Positions 1 through 8,392 of a stretch of 64,000 nt of DNA are shown piece by piece. Origin of the DNA: Devosia yakushimensis (GTDB lineage: Bacteria > Pseudomonadota > Alphaproteobacteria > Rhizobiales > Devosiaceae); assembly GCF_030159855.1 (NCBI RefSeq), contig NZ_BSNG01000001.1, positions 1,364,001-1,428,000 on the forward strand, given 5' to 3'. The translations under genes were made by a program, and so were the position numbers. Numbering within the stretch: position 1 is the stretch's first letter; every line of letters starts with the position of its first letter. The notes beneath the pieces were generated by a model. The model was not told the origin of the DNA. It saw nothing but the letters and a program-made list of their open reading frames with translations, and searched no databases.

Positions 1-1
1 C

Positions 2-1321
2 AAGGGCGAGCGGACGGGCTCGGGCACGATTGTGTGGAAGGCACGCCAGATGATGGCGGCCGGCGAGATCGATTATGCCCAGTTCATCGAACTGGTGGCG
101 TCTTCGGCGCCCTCGACGGGCTATTGCAATACGATGGGCACGGCCACGACGATGAACTCGCTGGCCGAGTCGCTGGGCATGCAACTGCCGGGTTCGGCGG
201 CGATCCCCGCGCCTTATCGCGATCGTCAGGAAATGGCCTATCGCACCGGCAAACGCATTGTGGACATGGTGCATGAGGATTTGAAGCCCTCGGACATCCT
301 GACCAAGGACAATTTCATCAATACGATCGTGGTCAATTCCGCGATCGGCGGCTCGACCAATGCGCCGATCCATATCCAGGCCATTGCCAAGCATATTGGC
401 GTGGAACTGGAATTGCAGGATTTCCAGACCTATGGGCACAAGGTGCCGCTGCTGGTGAATTTGCAGCCGGCCGGCGAATATCTGGGCGAGGATTATTACC
501 ATGCCGGCGGCGTGCCGGCGGTGGTCAACGAGCTGATGGGGCAGGGCCTGATCCGCGAGAATGCGCCGACGGTCAATGGCAAGACCATTGGCGAGAATTG
601 CCGCAATACGCCGATCCAGGATGACAGGGTCATCCGGCATTTCGACAATCCGCTCAAGACCGAGGCCGGGTTCCTGGTGCTCCGCGGCAATCTCTTCGAC
701 AACGCCATCATGAAGACCAGCGTGATCTCCTCCGAGTTCCGCGATCGCTACCTCAACAATCCGGCTCACCCCGGCATGTTCGAGGGCAAGGCGGTGGTGT
801 TCGATGGTCCGGAGGATTATCACCACCGGATCGACGATCCGTCGCTGGCGATCGACGAGAATACGCTGCTGTTCATGCGCGGCGCCGGGCCGATCGGCTA
901 TCCGGGCGCGGCGGAAGTGGTCAACATGCGGCCCCCTGATTACCTGATCAAAAAGGGCATTCACTCGCTGGCCTGTATTGGCGATGGCCGCCAGTCGGGC
1001 ACGTCGGGCTCCCCCTCGATTCTCAATGCATCGCCGGAAGCGGCGGCGGGCGGCAATCTCGCCATCCTCAAGACCGGGGACCAGGTGCGGATCGACCTCA
1101 ACAAGGGTACGGCCGATATCCTGATCTCCGACGCCGAGATCGCCACCCGGCGGCAGGAACTGGCTGAGGCTGGCGGATACAAATATCCCAAGCATCAGAC
1201 GCCCTGGCAGGAAATCCAGCGTGGCATCGTTGGCCAGCTTGGCGACGGCGCCATTCTCAAGCCAGCCGAGAAATACCAACGGATTGCCCAGACTAATGGT
1301 GTTCCGCGCGACAACCACTAG
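2..1321 (+). CDS. IlvD/Edd-family sugar-acid dehydratase, C-terminal part
   Basis: The frame is open from base 2, so the gene begins outside the window; 439 residues are visible of a usual 575-600. The family dehydrates 2,3-dihydroxy or sugar acids with an Fe-S cluster. The segment GYCNTMGTATTMN (about residues 40-52 of the visible part) carries a conserved cysteine, and the late GDGRQSGTSGSPS stretch followed by SPEAAAGG is the family's C-terminal active-site signature. The motif EDYHHRIDDPS is typical of L-arabinonate/D-xylonate-type dehydratases rather than of the biosynthetic IlvD, so a pentonate substrate is the best inference. An internal GTG at 32 is not a real start because the homology continues upstream. 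A strong terminator follows directly. The exact sugar acid cannot be decided from sequence. Confidence 0.85.
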   Translation, partial: KGERTGSGTIVWKARQMMAAGEIDYAQFIELVASSAPSTGYCNTMGTATTMNSLAESLGMQLPGSAAIPAPYRDRQEMAYRTGKRIVDMVHEDLKPSDILTKDNFINTIVVNSAIGGSTNAPIHIQAIAKHIGVELELQDFQTYGHKVPLLVNLQPAGEYLGEDYYHAGGVPAVVNELMGQGLIRENAPTVNGKTIGENCRNTPIQDDRVIRHFDNPLKTEAGFLVLRGNLFDNAIMKTSVISSEFRDRYLNNPAHPGMFEGKAVVFDGPEDYHHRIDDPSLAIDENTLLFMRGAGPIGYPGAAEVVNMRPPDYLIKKGIHSLACIGDGRQSGTSGSPSILNASPEAAAGGNLAILKTGDQVRIDLNKGTADILISDAEIATRRQELAEAGGYKYPKHQTPWQEIQRGIVGQLGDGAILKPAEKYQRIAQTNGVPRDNH

Positions 1322-1345
1322 GCACACCCAGCTCTTGAAGCAGAA

Positions 1346-1374
1346 AGGCCCGCCGATCGGCGGGCCTTTTTTTA
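1346..1374 (+). terminator. Rho-independent terminator after the dehydratase gene
   Basis: A perfect 22-bp palindrome (1346-1367, starting AGGCCCGCC) is followed by a run of seven T. The stop codon of the convergent NTF2-like gene (1372-1374, minus strand) lies inside the T-run, so the two genes meet at this element. Confidence 0.9.
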
Positions 1375-1749
1375 TTCGGGGAAGGCACTCAAATGCTCGT
1401 GCAGAATGCGCCAGATGCCATCCCGCTTGCCCAGGACGGTCGTCCCCCTGCCACTCCCACGGATGATCTGCCCCTCGAGAGTTGTTTGCCAATGAAAACT
1501 GTAGATGCAGCATGCTGCCTCATCGGCTTTGGCGATCCAACGCAGGTCTTGCAGCCAATATGTCTCATCAGCCAGGCGTTGCCAGGTGCGCTCGAAAGCG
1601 GCTCGCGCCGCTTCCATTCCACGATAGGAACCAGAGCTAAACCAAAAGGTCGCGTCATCGTCGATCAGCGGCGTTAGCAGCTCAAAGTCGTGCCGATTGA
1701 TACGCTCGGCATAGGCTGCCATCACCGCCTCAGGCGTGGCGCGATCCAC
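1372..1749 (-). CDS. NTF2-like / SnoaL-like protein
   Basis: This 125-residue protein has the length and layout of the NTF2-like (SnoaL/DUF4440) fold. An N-terminal helix (ATPEAVMAAYAERINRHDFELL) is followed by the FWFSSGSYRGMEAARAAFERTW region and then beta strands ending with a GIWRILHEHLSAF motif, the usual last strand of this family. Members are small cone-shaped enzymes or binding proteins with very varied substrates, so no reaction can be given. It starts just 2 nt downstream of the lexA stop on the same strand, so it may be co-transcribed with lexA and hence be DNA-damage inducible; that is inference. Its stop codon is embedded in the terminator of the convergent dehydratase gene. Confidence 0.7.
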   Translation of the reverse strand: MDRATPEAVMAAYAERINRHDFELLTPLIDDDATFWFSSGSYRGMEAARAAFERTWQRLADETYWLQDLRWIAKADEAACCIYSFHWQTTLEGQIIRGSGRGTTVLGKRDGIWRILHEHLSAFPE

Positions 1750-1751
1750 AA

Positions 1752-2465
1752 TCAGTATTTTCGCAATAGTCCGACGAGCCGACCCTGGACCTTGACCCGA
1801 TCAGGCGGAAAGATTCGGGTTTCGTAGGCGGGGTTGGCGGCTTCGAGCGCGACGGTGTTGCCCTTGCGCCGCAGGCGCTTGAGGGTGGCTTCCTCGTCAT
1901 CGACCAAGGCGACGATGATTTCGCCGGTGCTGGCCGATTCCTGCTTTTTGATGAGGACGGTGTCGCCATCGAAAATGCCGGCGTCGATCATGGAATCGCC
2001 GCGTACTTCAAGCGCGTAATGTTCGCCCGCGCCCAGCATCTCGGGGGGGACCGAAATGGTGTGGGAATGGGTCTGGATGGCCTCGATGGGCGTACCGGCG
2101 GCGATGCGGCCCATGACGGGAATGGAGATCGGCCGGGCATAATCTTCGCCGGCGGATTTGCGGGCCGGCGGATTGGACACTTTGCCCAGCGTGCCCTCGA
2201 TGACCGATGGCTCGAAGCGCGCCTTGCGGCCGCCCAGCGAGGGGTTCATCGAATCGGGGAGTTTGACCACTTCGAGCGCTCGGGCCCGATTAGGCAGGCG
2301 GCGAATGAAACCGCGCTCTTCAAGCGCGGTGATCAGGCGGTGAATGCCGGATTTGGAAGCCAGATCGAGGGCGTCCTTCATTTCATCGAATGAGGGGGGG
2401 ATGCCGCTTTCCTTCATCCGTTCGTGGATGAACATCAGCAGCTCGTGTTGTTTGCGCGTCAGCAT
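1752..2465 (-). CDS. lexA: LexA repressor
   Basis: The 237-residue protein is the SOS repressor, a DNA-binding and self-cleaving autopeptidase. The N-terminal winged helix (residues 1-65, starting MLTRKQHELLMFI) matches LexA, and the linker is long as in alphaproteobacteria. The cleavage site is Ala123-Gly124 (RIAAGTPIE), the nucleophile is Ser158 in RGDSMIDAGI and the general base is Lys196 in EATLKRL, so all catalytic residues are present. Two direct-repeat LexA boxes lie 24-63 nt upstream of the start, as expected for autoregulation. It sits behind moeA, from which it is separated by a 108-nt promoter region. Confidence 0.98.
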   Translation of the reverse strand: MLTRKQHELLMFIHERMKESGIPPSFDEMKDALDLASKSGIHRLITALEERGFIRRLPNRARALEVVKLPDSMNPSLGGRKARFEPSVIEGTLGKVSNPPARKSAGEDYARPISIPVMGRIAAGTPIEAIQTHSHTISVPPEMLGAGEHYALEVRGDSMIDAGIFDGDTVLIKKQESASTGEIIVALVDDEEATLKRLRRKGNTVALEAANPAYETRIFPPDRVKVQGRLVGLLRKY

Positions 2466-2488
2466 TGGCGGCCTTCCACAGGGATTCG

Positions 2489-2503
2489 GAACATAGGCAG
2501 AAC
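2489..2503 (-). promoter_or_regulatory. LexA (SOS) box 1
   Basis: The top strand reads GAAC-ATAGGCA-GAAC, which is GTTC-N7-GTTC on the lexA coding strand, the direct-repeat LexA operator known from Rhodobacter and Rhizobium. It lies 24 nt upstream of the lexA start. Confidence 0.85.
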
Positions 2504-2513
2504 GACTATACGT

Positions 2514-2528
2514 GTTCCAGTTATGTTC
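2514..2528 (+). promoter_or_regulatory. LexA (SOS) box 2
   Basis: The top strand reads GTTC-CAGTTAT-GTTC, a second perfect direct-repeat LexA operator in the opposite orientation to box 1 and 10 bp from it, within the lexA promoter region. Confidence 0.85.
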
Positions 2529-2573
2529 CGCAATATCCCCAGCGGCCCCATCGTGATTTTCTTGGCTAGACAG

Positions 2574-3776
2574 TCAAAAGGCGTCGATCTGGATGGATTC
2601 GACTGTCGATCCGGCGGGGGCGCCGGGGTCGAATTCTGGCTGGATGATCAGCATATCGGCGTTGGACAGGGATGAGGTGTGGCCGCTGTCAGTCTGGGAG
2701 ATTGGCATCAGCTCGGGGCCGGTGGGCGTATGCACCAGCTGGGCGCGCATGAAGTGGCGGCGCGCGGAATTGGGCGGGGTGGGGCCGGCCAAAGGCAGGC
2801 GCCAATTGGGTTGTTCGGCATAGCCGAGCCATTTGCGCAGAGCCGGCTTGATGAAGACGGTGGCGGTGACCATGGCCGAGACGGGATTGCCGGGCAGGCC
2901 GAAAATCAGCGTCTTGCCGCGGGTGCCAAACATCAGCGGTTTGCCGGGGCGCATATTGATGCGCCAGAAATCCAGCGTCACGCCGAGTTCGAGCAGCACG
3001 TCCTGGACGATATCGTGGTCGCCCACGCTGGCGCCCCCGGTGGTGATCAGAATGTCCGGCTCGGCGGCGAAGATTGATTCGAGCTTGGCCCGCAGGGCAG
3101 CGCGGTCGTCGCGGGCAATGCCGTGGTCGGTGACCTCAGCGGCATAGGGGGCGAGCATGGGGGCGAGGCCAAAGCTGTTGGACGCGACGATCTGGTCGGG
3201 TGCGAGGGGCGAGCCGGGCAGCACCAGTTCGTCGCCAGTGGCGAGGAGGGCGATGCGGGGGCGCGTGGCAACCGTAAGCGCGGGGGCGTTGGCGGCGGCG
3301 GCTACGGCCAGCTGCATCGGGCCCATGCGGGCGCCGGCTTCGATCAGGGCATCACCGGTGGCGAAGTCATTGCCGATGGCGCGGATGCTGCGGCCGGGCT
3401 TGGGCTGTTCGGCGAAGGTCACCAGATTGCCGTTTGGCGTGGCTTCTTCCTGCATGATAACGGCGTCGGCGCCGGGAGGAACCGGGGCGCCGGTGAAGAT
3501 GCGGACGCATTGGCCTGCGGCCAGGCTGCCGGGGAAACCGGCGCCGGCTTGCGATATGCCGATCAGTGTGAGGCGGTGGCCGGGAGTGATGTCGGCGGCG
3601 CGGACGGCATAGCCATCCATGGCGCTGGCATTGAAGGGGGGCTGGTCGTGGGTCGCGAACAGGGTTTGCGCCAGGACGCGGCCATTGGCGTCAGCCAGGA
3701 CGACGATTTCGGGGCGTACGGCGGGCACGCGCGCGAGAATGGCGGCGATGGCGGCTTCGACGGGTAAGAGGCTCAT
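2574..3776 (-). CDS. moeA: Molybdopterin molybdotransferase MoeA
   Basis: This 400-residue protein inserts molybdate into adenylylated molybdopterin, the last step of molybdenum cofactor synthesis in the cytoplasm. It has full family length. The N-terminal part shows the NASAMDGYAV motif (about residues 50-60) and the IFTGAPVPPGADAVI segment; the MPT-binding domain has TTGGASVGDHD and the GLPGNPVSAMV loop; a C-terminal beta domain completes it. Its start overlaps the moaC stop by four bases (ATGA), so the two are translationally coupled. It is the last gene of the trpE-trpG-trpD-trpC-moaC-moeA run, a conserved alphaproteobacterial arrangement linking tryptophan and Mo-cofactor genes. Confidence 0.96.
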   Translation of the reverse strand: MSLLPVEAAIAAILARVPAVRPEIVVLADANGRVLAQTLFATHDQPPFNASAMDGYAVRAADITPGHRLTLIGISQAGAGFPGSLAAGQCVRIFTGAPVPPGADAVIMQEEATPNGNLVTFAEQPKPGRSIRAIGNDFATGDALIEAGARMGPMQLAVAAAANAPALTVATRPRIALLATGDELVLPGSPLAPDQIVASNSFGLAPMLAPYAAEVTDHGIARDDRAALRAKLESIFAAEPDILITTGGASVGDHDIVQDVLLELGVTLDFWRINMRPGKPLMFGTRGKTLIFGLPGNPVSAMVTATVFIKPALRKWLGYAEQPNWRLPLAGPTPPNSARRHFMRAQLVHTPTGPELMPISQTDSGHTSSLSNADMLIIQPEFDPGAPAGSTVESIQIDAF

Positions 3777-4255
3777 GGTGTGCGTACGAAGTCGCCGGAT
3801 TTGCCGCCGGACTTTTCGAGGAGGCAGATGTCGGTGAGGACTATGGCGCGGTCGATGGCTTTGGCCATGTCATAAAGCGTCAGCGCGGCGGTGGAGGTGG
3901 CAACGAGGGCTTCCATTTCAACGCCGGTCTGGCCGGTGGTTTCGGCTGCGGCTTCAATGCGGATGGCGGTGCCGCTCTCGGCCGAGATGTCGACGCTGAC
4001 CTTGGTGAGCGGGATCGGATGGCAGAGCGGGATCAGCTCGGAGGTCTTTTTGGCGGCCATGATGCCGGCAATGCGGGCCACGGCCAGGGCGTCGCCTTTT
4101 TTGAGGGTCCCGCCCATAATGGCAGTGATGGTGGCCGGCTGGGCGATGACGCGGGCCTGGGCGACGGCGCGGCGCTTGGTGGAGGCTTTGTCGCCGATGT
4201 CGACGATATGGGCTTCGCCGCGCTCGTTGAGATGGGTGAGCCTGGCCTCGGCCAT
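3773..4255 (-). CDS. moaC: Cyclic pyranopterin monophosphate synthase MoaC
   Basis: MoaC (160 residues, normal length) converts the MoaA product 3',8-cyclo-7,8-dihydro-GTP into cyclic pyranopterin monophosphate, an early step of molybdenum cofactor synthesis. The core signatures are visible: KKGDALAVARIAGIMAAKKT, the substrate-binding LIPLCHPIPLT segment, VEMEALVATSTAALTLYDM and the C-terminal KSGGKSGDF. Its ATG overlaps the trpC stop codon by one base (TAATG) and its stop overlaps moeA by four bases, so it is coupled to both neighbours. moaA, moaB and moaDE are not in the window. Confidence 0.97.
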   Translation of the reverse strand: MAEARLTHLNERGEAHIVDIGDKASTKRRAVAQARVIAQPATITAIMGGTLKKGDALAVARIAGIMAAKKTSELIPLCHPIPLTKVSVDISAESGTAIRIEAAAETTGQTGVEMEALVATSTAALTLYDMAKAIDRAIVLTDICLLEKSGGKSGDFVRTP

Positions 4256-5067
4256 TAGCGGACGGCCTCGGGCGCGCCCATCAGCAGGGTGCGGGTGGCG
4301 GCGGCGACGTCGTCCTGGCGCATCAGGCTTTCGCCGACGAGGAAGGTGCCGATGCCGGCCTCCTGTTCGAGCTTGACCACGTGGTCGTGGGTCATAATGC
4401 CGCTTTCGCTAACCAGGAGGACATTTTTCGGTACGCCGATGGCGAGGTTGATCGAGGTGTCCAGCGTGGTTTCGAAAGTGCGCAGATTGCGGTTGTTGAT
4501 GCCGATGAACTCGGCGCCCAGCGCGAGGGCACGGTCGAGTTCGAGCTGGTCATGGACTTCGACCAGGGCATCCATACCCCATTCGGCGGCGGCGTCGAGC
4601 AGATAGCGGGCCACGTCATCGCCAATGGCGGCGAGGATGACCAGGATGCAATCGGCGCCCCAGGCGCGGGCTTCGGCGACCTGATAGGTTTCGAACAGGA
4701 AATCCTTGCGCAAAACCGGGAGGCGGGTGGCGGCGCGGGCCTCGATCAGATAGCTGGGCGAGCCCTGGAAGGAGGGGCGGTCGGTCAGCACGGACAGGCA
4801 CGCGGCGCCGGCGCTTTCATAGGCGCGGGCGATTTCGGCGGGGTTGAAATCGGGGCGGATCAGACCCTTGGAGGGGCTGGCCTTTTTCACCTCGGCAATC
4901 AGGGCATATTGGCGCTGGGCGCGCTTGGCCTTGATGGCGCTGATGAAGCCGCGGGGCGCGGGCTGGTCATGGGCTTGCGCCACGACCTCGGCCCAGGGGC
5001 GCATGGCTTTGGCCGCGGCGATTTCTTCGCGCTTATAGGCCTCGATCTGCTGCAGGATATCGCTCAT
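4255..5067 (-). CDS. trpC: Indole-3-glycerol phosphate synthase TrpC
   Basis: A single-domain IGP synthase of 270 residues, a TIM barrel that cyclises and decarboxylates CdRP in tryptophan synthesis. The catalytic lysines are in AEVKKASPSKG and PVLRKDFLF; later barrel motifs include GINNRNL with the TFETTLDTS tail and the phosphate-binding VSESGI. It is not fused to TrpF, as usual in alphaproteobacteria. The start overlaps the trpD stop in an ATGA, and its own stop overlaps the moaC start, so it links the tryptophan and molybdopterin parts of the operon. Confidence 0.98.
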   Translation of the reverse strand: MSDILQQIEAYKREEIAAAKAMRPWAEVVAQAHDQPAPRGFISAIKAKRAQRQYALIAEVKKASPSKGLIRPDFNPAEIARAYESAGAACLSVLTDRPSFQGSPSYLIEARAATRLPVLRKDFLFETYQVAEARAWGADCILVILAAIGDDVARYLLDAAAEWGMDALVEVHDQLELDRALALGAEFIGINNRNLRTFETTLDTSINLAIGVPKNVLLVSESGIMTHDHVVKLEQEAGIGTFLVGESLMRQDDVAAATRTLLMGAPEAVR

Positions 5068-6086
5068 TGGTCCTGTCCGTTGGAAACCGCCACAAGGCGG
5101 GCCAGAGTTTGTTTTGCTTTGCCGCTGTCGATTGCCTCGGCGGCCATGGCTGCGCCTTGGCTGAGGTCGGCGGCTTTGTCGGCTACGATGAGGGTCGCAG
5201 CTGAATTGAGTAATACGATGTCACGATAGGCGCCTGGGGCGCCATCGAACAGGGCGTGCATTGCGGCGGCATTATAGGCGGGATCGCCGCCGAGCAAATC
5301 CTTGGCGTCGTGGCGCTTCAGGCCTGCCTGTTCGGGGGCAACTTCGAAGCTGCGCAGGTCGCCATTGGCGATCTGGGCGACGAAGCTGGGGCCGGTGACT
5401 GTGATTTCATCGAGGCCATCGCTGCCATGGACGACCCAGGCCTTGATGGCGCGGTTGGCCAGCAGGGCCGCGGCGACCGGCTCGACCCATTCCTCGGCAT
5501 AGACGCCCAGCATGTAGCGGCGCACGCCAGCCGGGTTGGATTGGGGGCCGAGCAGGTTGAACATGGTGCGCACGCCCATTTCGGCGCGGGAGGGGCCGAC
5601 ATGGCGCATGGCCGGGTGATGGCTGGGCGCGAACATGAAGCCAATGCCTGCTTTGGCAATGCAGCGGGAGATTTCGGCTGGGGTCAGGTCGAGCTTGACG
5701 CCGAGGGCTTCGAGAACCTGGGAGGCGCCGGATTTGGAGGAGAGCGCGCGGTTGCCGTGCTTGGCGACGGGCACGCCGAGGGAGGCGACGACGATGGCGC
5801 TGGCGGTGGAGATGTTGAGTGTGCCACCACCGTCCCCGCCGGTGCCGACAATGTCGACGGCGTCTTCAGGGGCTTCGACGGGCACCATCTGTTCGCGCAG
5901 GATCGAGACGGCGGCGGCGATTTCACCGACGGTTTCGCCCTTGATGCGCATGCCCATGAGGAAGGCGCCGATCTGGCTGGGGGTAGCTTCGCCGGCCATG
6001 ATGGTGCGCATGACGGCGCGCATTTCCTCGCCAGTCAGGTCGCGGCGGTCGGCAATCTTGTTGAGGGCGGCTTTGATATCCATCAC
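5064..6086 (-). CDS. trpD: Anthranilate phosphoribosyltransferase TrpD
   Basis: This 340-residue enzyme transfers the phosphoribosyl group of PRPP to anthranilate. The PRPP loop GTGGDGGGTLNIST (about residues 81-94) is intact, followed by VAKHGNRALSSKSGASQVLEALG, the conserved anthranilate/PRPP-binding segment. An N-terminal helical domain and a central alpha/beta domain fill the normal length. The start overlaps trpG by four bases (ATGA) and the stop overlaps trpC by four, which indicates tight translational coupling in the order trpG-trpD-trpC. Confidence 0.98.
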   Translation of the reverse strand: MMDIKAALNKIADRRDLTGEEMRAVMRTIMAGEATPSQIGAFLMGMRIKGETVGEIAAAVSILREQMVPVEAPEDAVDIVGTGGDGGGTLNISTASAIVVASLGVPVAKHGNRALSSKSGASQVLEALGVKLDLTPAEISRCIAKAGIGFMFAPSHHPAMRHVGPSRAEMGVRTMFNLLGPQSNPAGVRRYMLGVYAEEWVEPVAAALLANRAIKAWVVHGSDGLDEITVTGPSFVAQIANGDLRSFEVAPEQAGLKRHDAKDLLGGDPAYNAAAMHALFDGAPGAYRDIVLLNSAATLIVADKAADLSQGAAMAAEAIDSGKAKQTLARLVAVSNGQDQ

Positions 6087-6682
6087 GCGGCCCTCTGGCC
6101 GTTGAAGTCGCGGGCGATGTTGAGGAAGTTCTGCAGCAAAGCGTGGCCGTTTTCCGAGGCGATGCTTTCGGGGTGGAATTGCACGCCATGGACCGGGAGG
6201 GTCTTGTGCTGCATGCCCATGATCAGGCCGTCATCGGTGGTGGCGGTGACCTCAAGGGTTTGCGGCAGGGTTTCGGGTTTGACGATCAGCGAGTGGTAGC
6301 GCGTGGCCTCGAAGTCGTTGTTGAGGCCCCGAAACAGGCCCTTGCCGGTGTGATGGATCTTGCTGGTCTTGCCGTGGACGAGGTGGGGAGCGCGGATGAC
6401 GTCGCCGCCCATGGCCTGGCCGATGGCTTGATGGCCCAGGCACACACCCAGGATCGGGATCTGGCTTTTGAAGCGGTCGATGACGGCAAGGCAAATGCCG
6501 GCTTCGTTGGGGGTGCAGGGGCCGGGGGACAACACGATGGCCTCGGGCGCCAGGGCGGCGATCTCATCGAGGGTGATCTTGTTGTTGCGGTAGACGGTGA
6601 CGTCGGCGCCCAGTTCTCCGAGGAAGTGGACGAGATTGTAGGTGAAGCTGTCGTAGTTATCGATGACGAGAGTGCGGGTCAT
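6083..6682 (-). CDS. trpG: Anthranilate synthase component II (glutamine amidotransferase) TrpG
   Basis: A class I glutamine amidotransferase of 199 residues that supplies ammonia to TrpE. The oxyanion strand LSPGPCTPNEAG, the nucleophile elbow GVCLGHQAIGQ with the catalytic cysteine, and the His-Glu pair in VQFHPESIAS are all present; HSLIVKPETLP is also conserved. The length excludes a PabA-TrpD or TrpE fusion. It is separated from trpE by 166 nt holding a palindromic repeat, unlike the overlapping downstream junctions. An AGGA Shine-Dalgarno lies 9 nt before the ATG. Confidence 0.97.
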   Translation of the reverse strand: MTRTLVIDNYDSFTYNLVHFLGELGADVTVYRNNKITLDEIAALAPEAIVLSPGPCTPNEAGICLAVIDRFKSQIPILGVCLGHQAIGQAMGGDVIRAPHLVHGKTSKIHHTGKGLFRGLNNDFEATRYHSLIVKPETLPQTLEVTATTDDGLIMGMQHKTLPVHGVQFHPESIASENGHALLQNFLNIARDFNGQRAA

Positions 6683-6711
6683 TTCGCTTAGGTCCTGTGT
6701 GGGTTTGTTTC

Positions 6712-6810
6712 CATCACCGGGTCATTCCCGCGCAAGCGGGAATCCCTGTTTCAGAACCAGACCCGCCATCGCAAAACGGAGGTCCCCGCCTTCGCGGGGA
6801 TGACACCGTG
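6712..6810. repeat. Palindromic intergenic repeat, family 1, copy 1 (between trpE and trpG)
   Basis: The element has terminal inverted arms GTCATTCCCGCG...AAGCGGGAA and GGGGATGACACCGTG around a variable core. The same arms recur at 17982, 26168 and 30645, so this is a dispersed REP/MITE-like family. Here it sits inside an operon, between trpE and trpG. Confidence 0.85.
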
Positions 6811-6848
6811 GAAGGCGATCAGAGCGCCGTGCGTGTGAAATGTAGTGC

Positions 6849-8357
6849 TCATTGCCCGATCCTCGCCTCGCCGGCATAGCGTAGCGCTTCCTCGGCGGCG
6901 CTGAAAAGGGCGCGGGCCTTGTTTTCGCATTCGAGCTGTTCGAGTTCGGGCTTGCTGTCGGCCACGATGCCGGCGCCGGCCTGCGCGTAGAGCTTGCCAT
7001 CCTTGACGATGGCGGTGCGCAGCACGATGCAGGTGTCCATAGTGCCGTCGGCGCTGAAATAGCCGACGCAGCCGCCATAGATGCCGCGGCGGGACTTTTC
7101 CAGCTCATCGATGATTTCCATGGCGCGCACTTTGGGGGCGCCGGAGACGGTGCCTGCCGGGAAGCCGGCCGAGAGGGCGTCCACGAAATCATATTTGGGA
7201 TCGAGCACGCCAACCACGTTGGAAACGATGTGCATGACGTGGGAATAGAATTCGAGGAAGAACTTGTCGGTGACCTTGACCGTGCCGGTCTTGGCGACGC
7301 GGCCGACATCGTTGCGGCCCAGATCGAGCAGCATCAGATGCTCGGCCAGCTCCTTGGGGTCGGCGAGGAGTTCAGCGGCCAGTTCCTGATCGCGGGTCGG
7401 GGTGGCGCCGCGCTTGCGGGTGCCAGCGATGGGGCGAATGGTGACTTCGCCATCCTGCACGCGCACCAGTACTTCGGGGCTCGAGCCGGCAATGGCAAAG
7501 CCGCCGAAATCGAGGAAATACATATAGGGGCTGGGATTGGTGCGGCGCAGGGCGCGGTAAAGCGCGGTAGCGGGCAGGGTGAATTCGGCCTCAAAGCGTT
7601 GGCTCAGCACGACCTGGAAGATATCGCCGGCGGTGATGTAGTCCTTGGCCTTGGCCACCATCGCGAAATAGTCCTCGCGGCTGGTGTTGCTGGTGACCGC
7701 GATGCTCTCAAGGTCGGGCAGGGCGGCTGTGGTGGGCAGAGCGCGGCCCAGGCGAGCGATGGCCTCCTCGATGCGGGCCTCGGCTGCCTCATGGGCCTGA
7801 CGGGCTGTGACACCCTCCCGCACGAAAATGGGGGCGGTGAGGTAGAGCTCGTCCTTGAGCGTATCGAAGATGGCCAGCAGTGAGGGGCGCATCAGGGTCG
7901 CTTCGGGAAGCTCCAGATGGTCTGGATTGCTGTTGGGCAGCACTTCCATATAGCGGACCATCTCATAGCCGAGAAAGCCATAGATGCCGGCGGACTGCGG
8001 GGGCAGGCCGGGGGGGACCTCGATCTTGCTATCGGCCACAAGGGTCCGCAACGCATCGAGCGGAGCTTGGCTCAGCGGCTCATAGCTCTCTGGATCGAGC
8101 TGGGCCGAGCGATTGATGGACGCCTGGCCATTCTCGACCTTGAGGATGACGTCGGGCAGAAGGCCAATGATCGAATAGCGGCCGCGAATGGCACCGTCCT
8201 GCACCGATTCGAGCAGGAAGGTGTTGGTGCGATCCTGCGCCAGCTTGAGATAGGTGCCGATCGGCGTTTCGAGGTCGGCCACGATGCGACGCCAGACGAT
8301 CTGCGATTTCCCGGCCTCGTATTGCTCGGCAAAGCGCTGGTAGGAATCGTCGCCCAT
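6849..8357 (-). CDS. trpE: Anthranilate synthase component I TrpE
   Basis: TrpE (502 residues) makes anthranilate from chorismate with ammonia from TrpG. The N-terminal domain carries the LLESVQDGAIRGRYSIIG region that in the family binds the tryptophan feedback inhibitor (the LLES element). The chorismate-binding domain has FQVVLSQRFE, SSPEVLVRVQDGEVTIRPIAGTRKRG, DPKELAEHLMLLDLGRNDVGRV and the GTVSGAPKVRAMEII signature. The protein is stand-alone rather than a TrpEG fusion as found in Rhizobium. It starts 35 nt after the stop of the PpiD-like gene, so the foldase gene probably heads the operon. I see no leader peptide with tandem Trp codons. Confidence 0.97.
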   Translation of the reverse strand: MGDDSYQRFAEQYEAGKSQIVWRRIVADLETPIGTYLKLAQDRTNTFLLESVQDGAIRGRYSIIGLLPDVILKVENGQASINRSAQLDPESYEPLSQAPLDALRTLVADSKIEVPPGLPPQSAGIYGFLGYEMVRYMEVLPNSNPDHLELPEATLMRPSLLAIFDTLKDELYLTAPIFVREGVTARQAHEAAEARIEEAIARLGRALPTTAALPDLESIAVTSNTSREDYFAMVAKAKDYITAGDIFQVVLSQRFEAEFTLPATALYRALRRTNPSPYMYFLDFGGFAIAGSSPEVLVRVQDGEVTIRPIAGTRKRGATPTRDQELAAELLADPKELAEHLMLLDLGRNDVGRVAKTGTVKVTDKFFLEFYSHVMHIVSNVVGVLDPKYDFVDALSAGFPAGTVSGAPKVRAMEIIDELEKSRRGIYGGCVGYFSADGTMDTCIVLRTAIVKDGKLYAQAGAGIVADSKPELEQLECENKARALFSAAEEALRYAGEARIGQ

Positions 8358-8392
8358 CGTCAGGTGTTCCAGTTGAGGTTAGGCCGGCGGCT

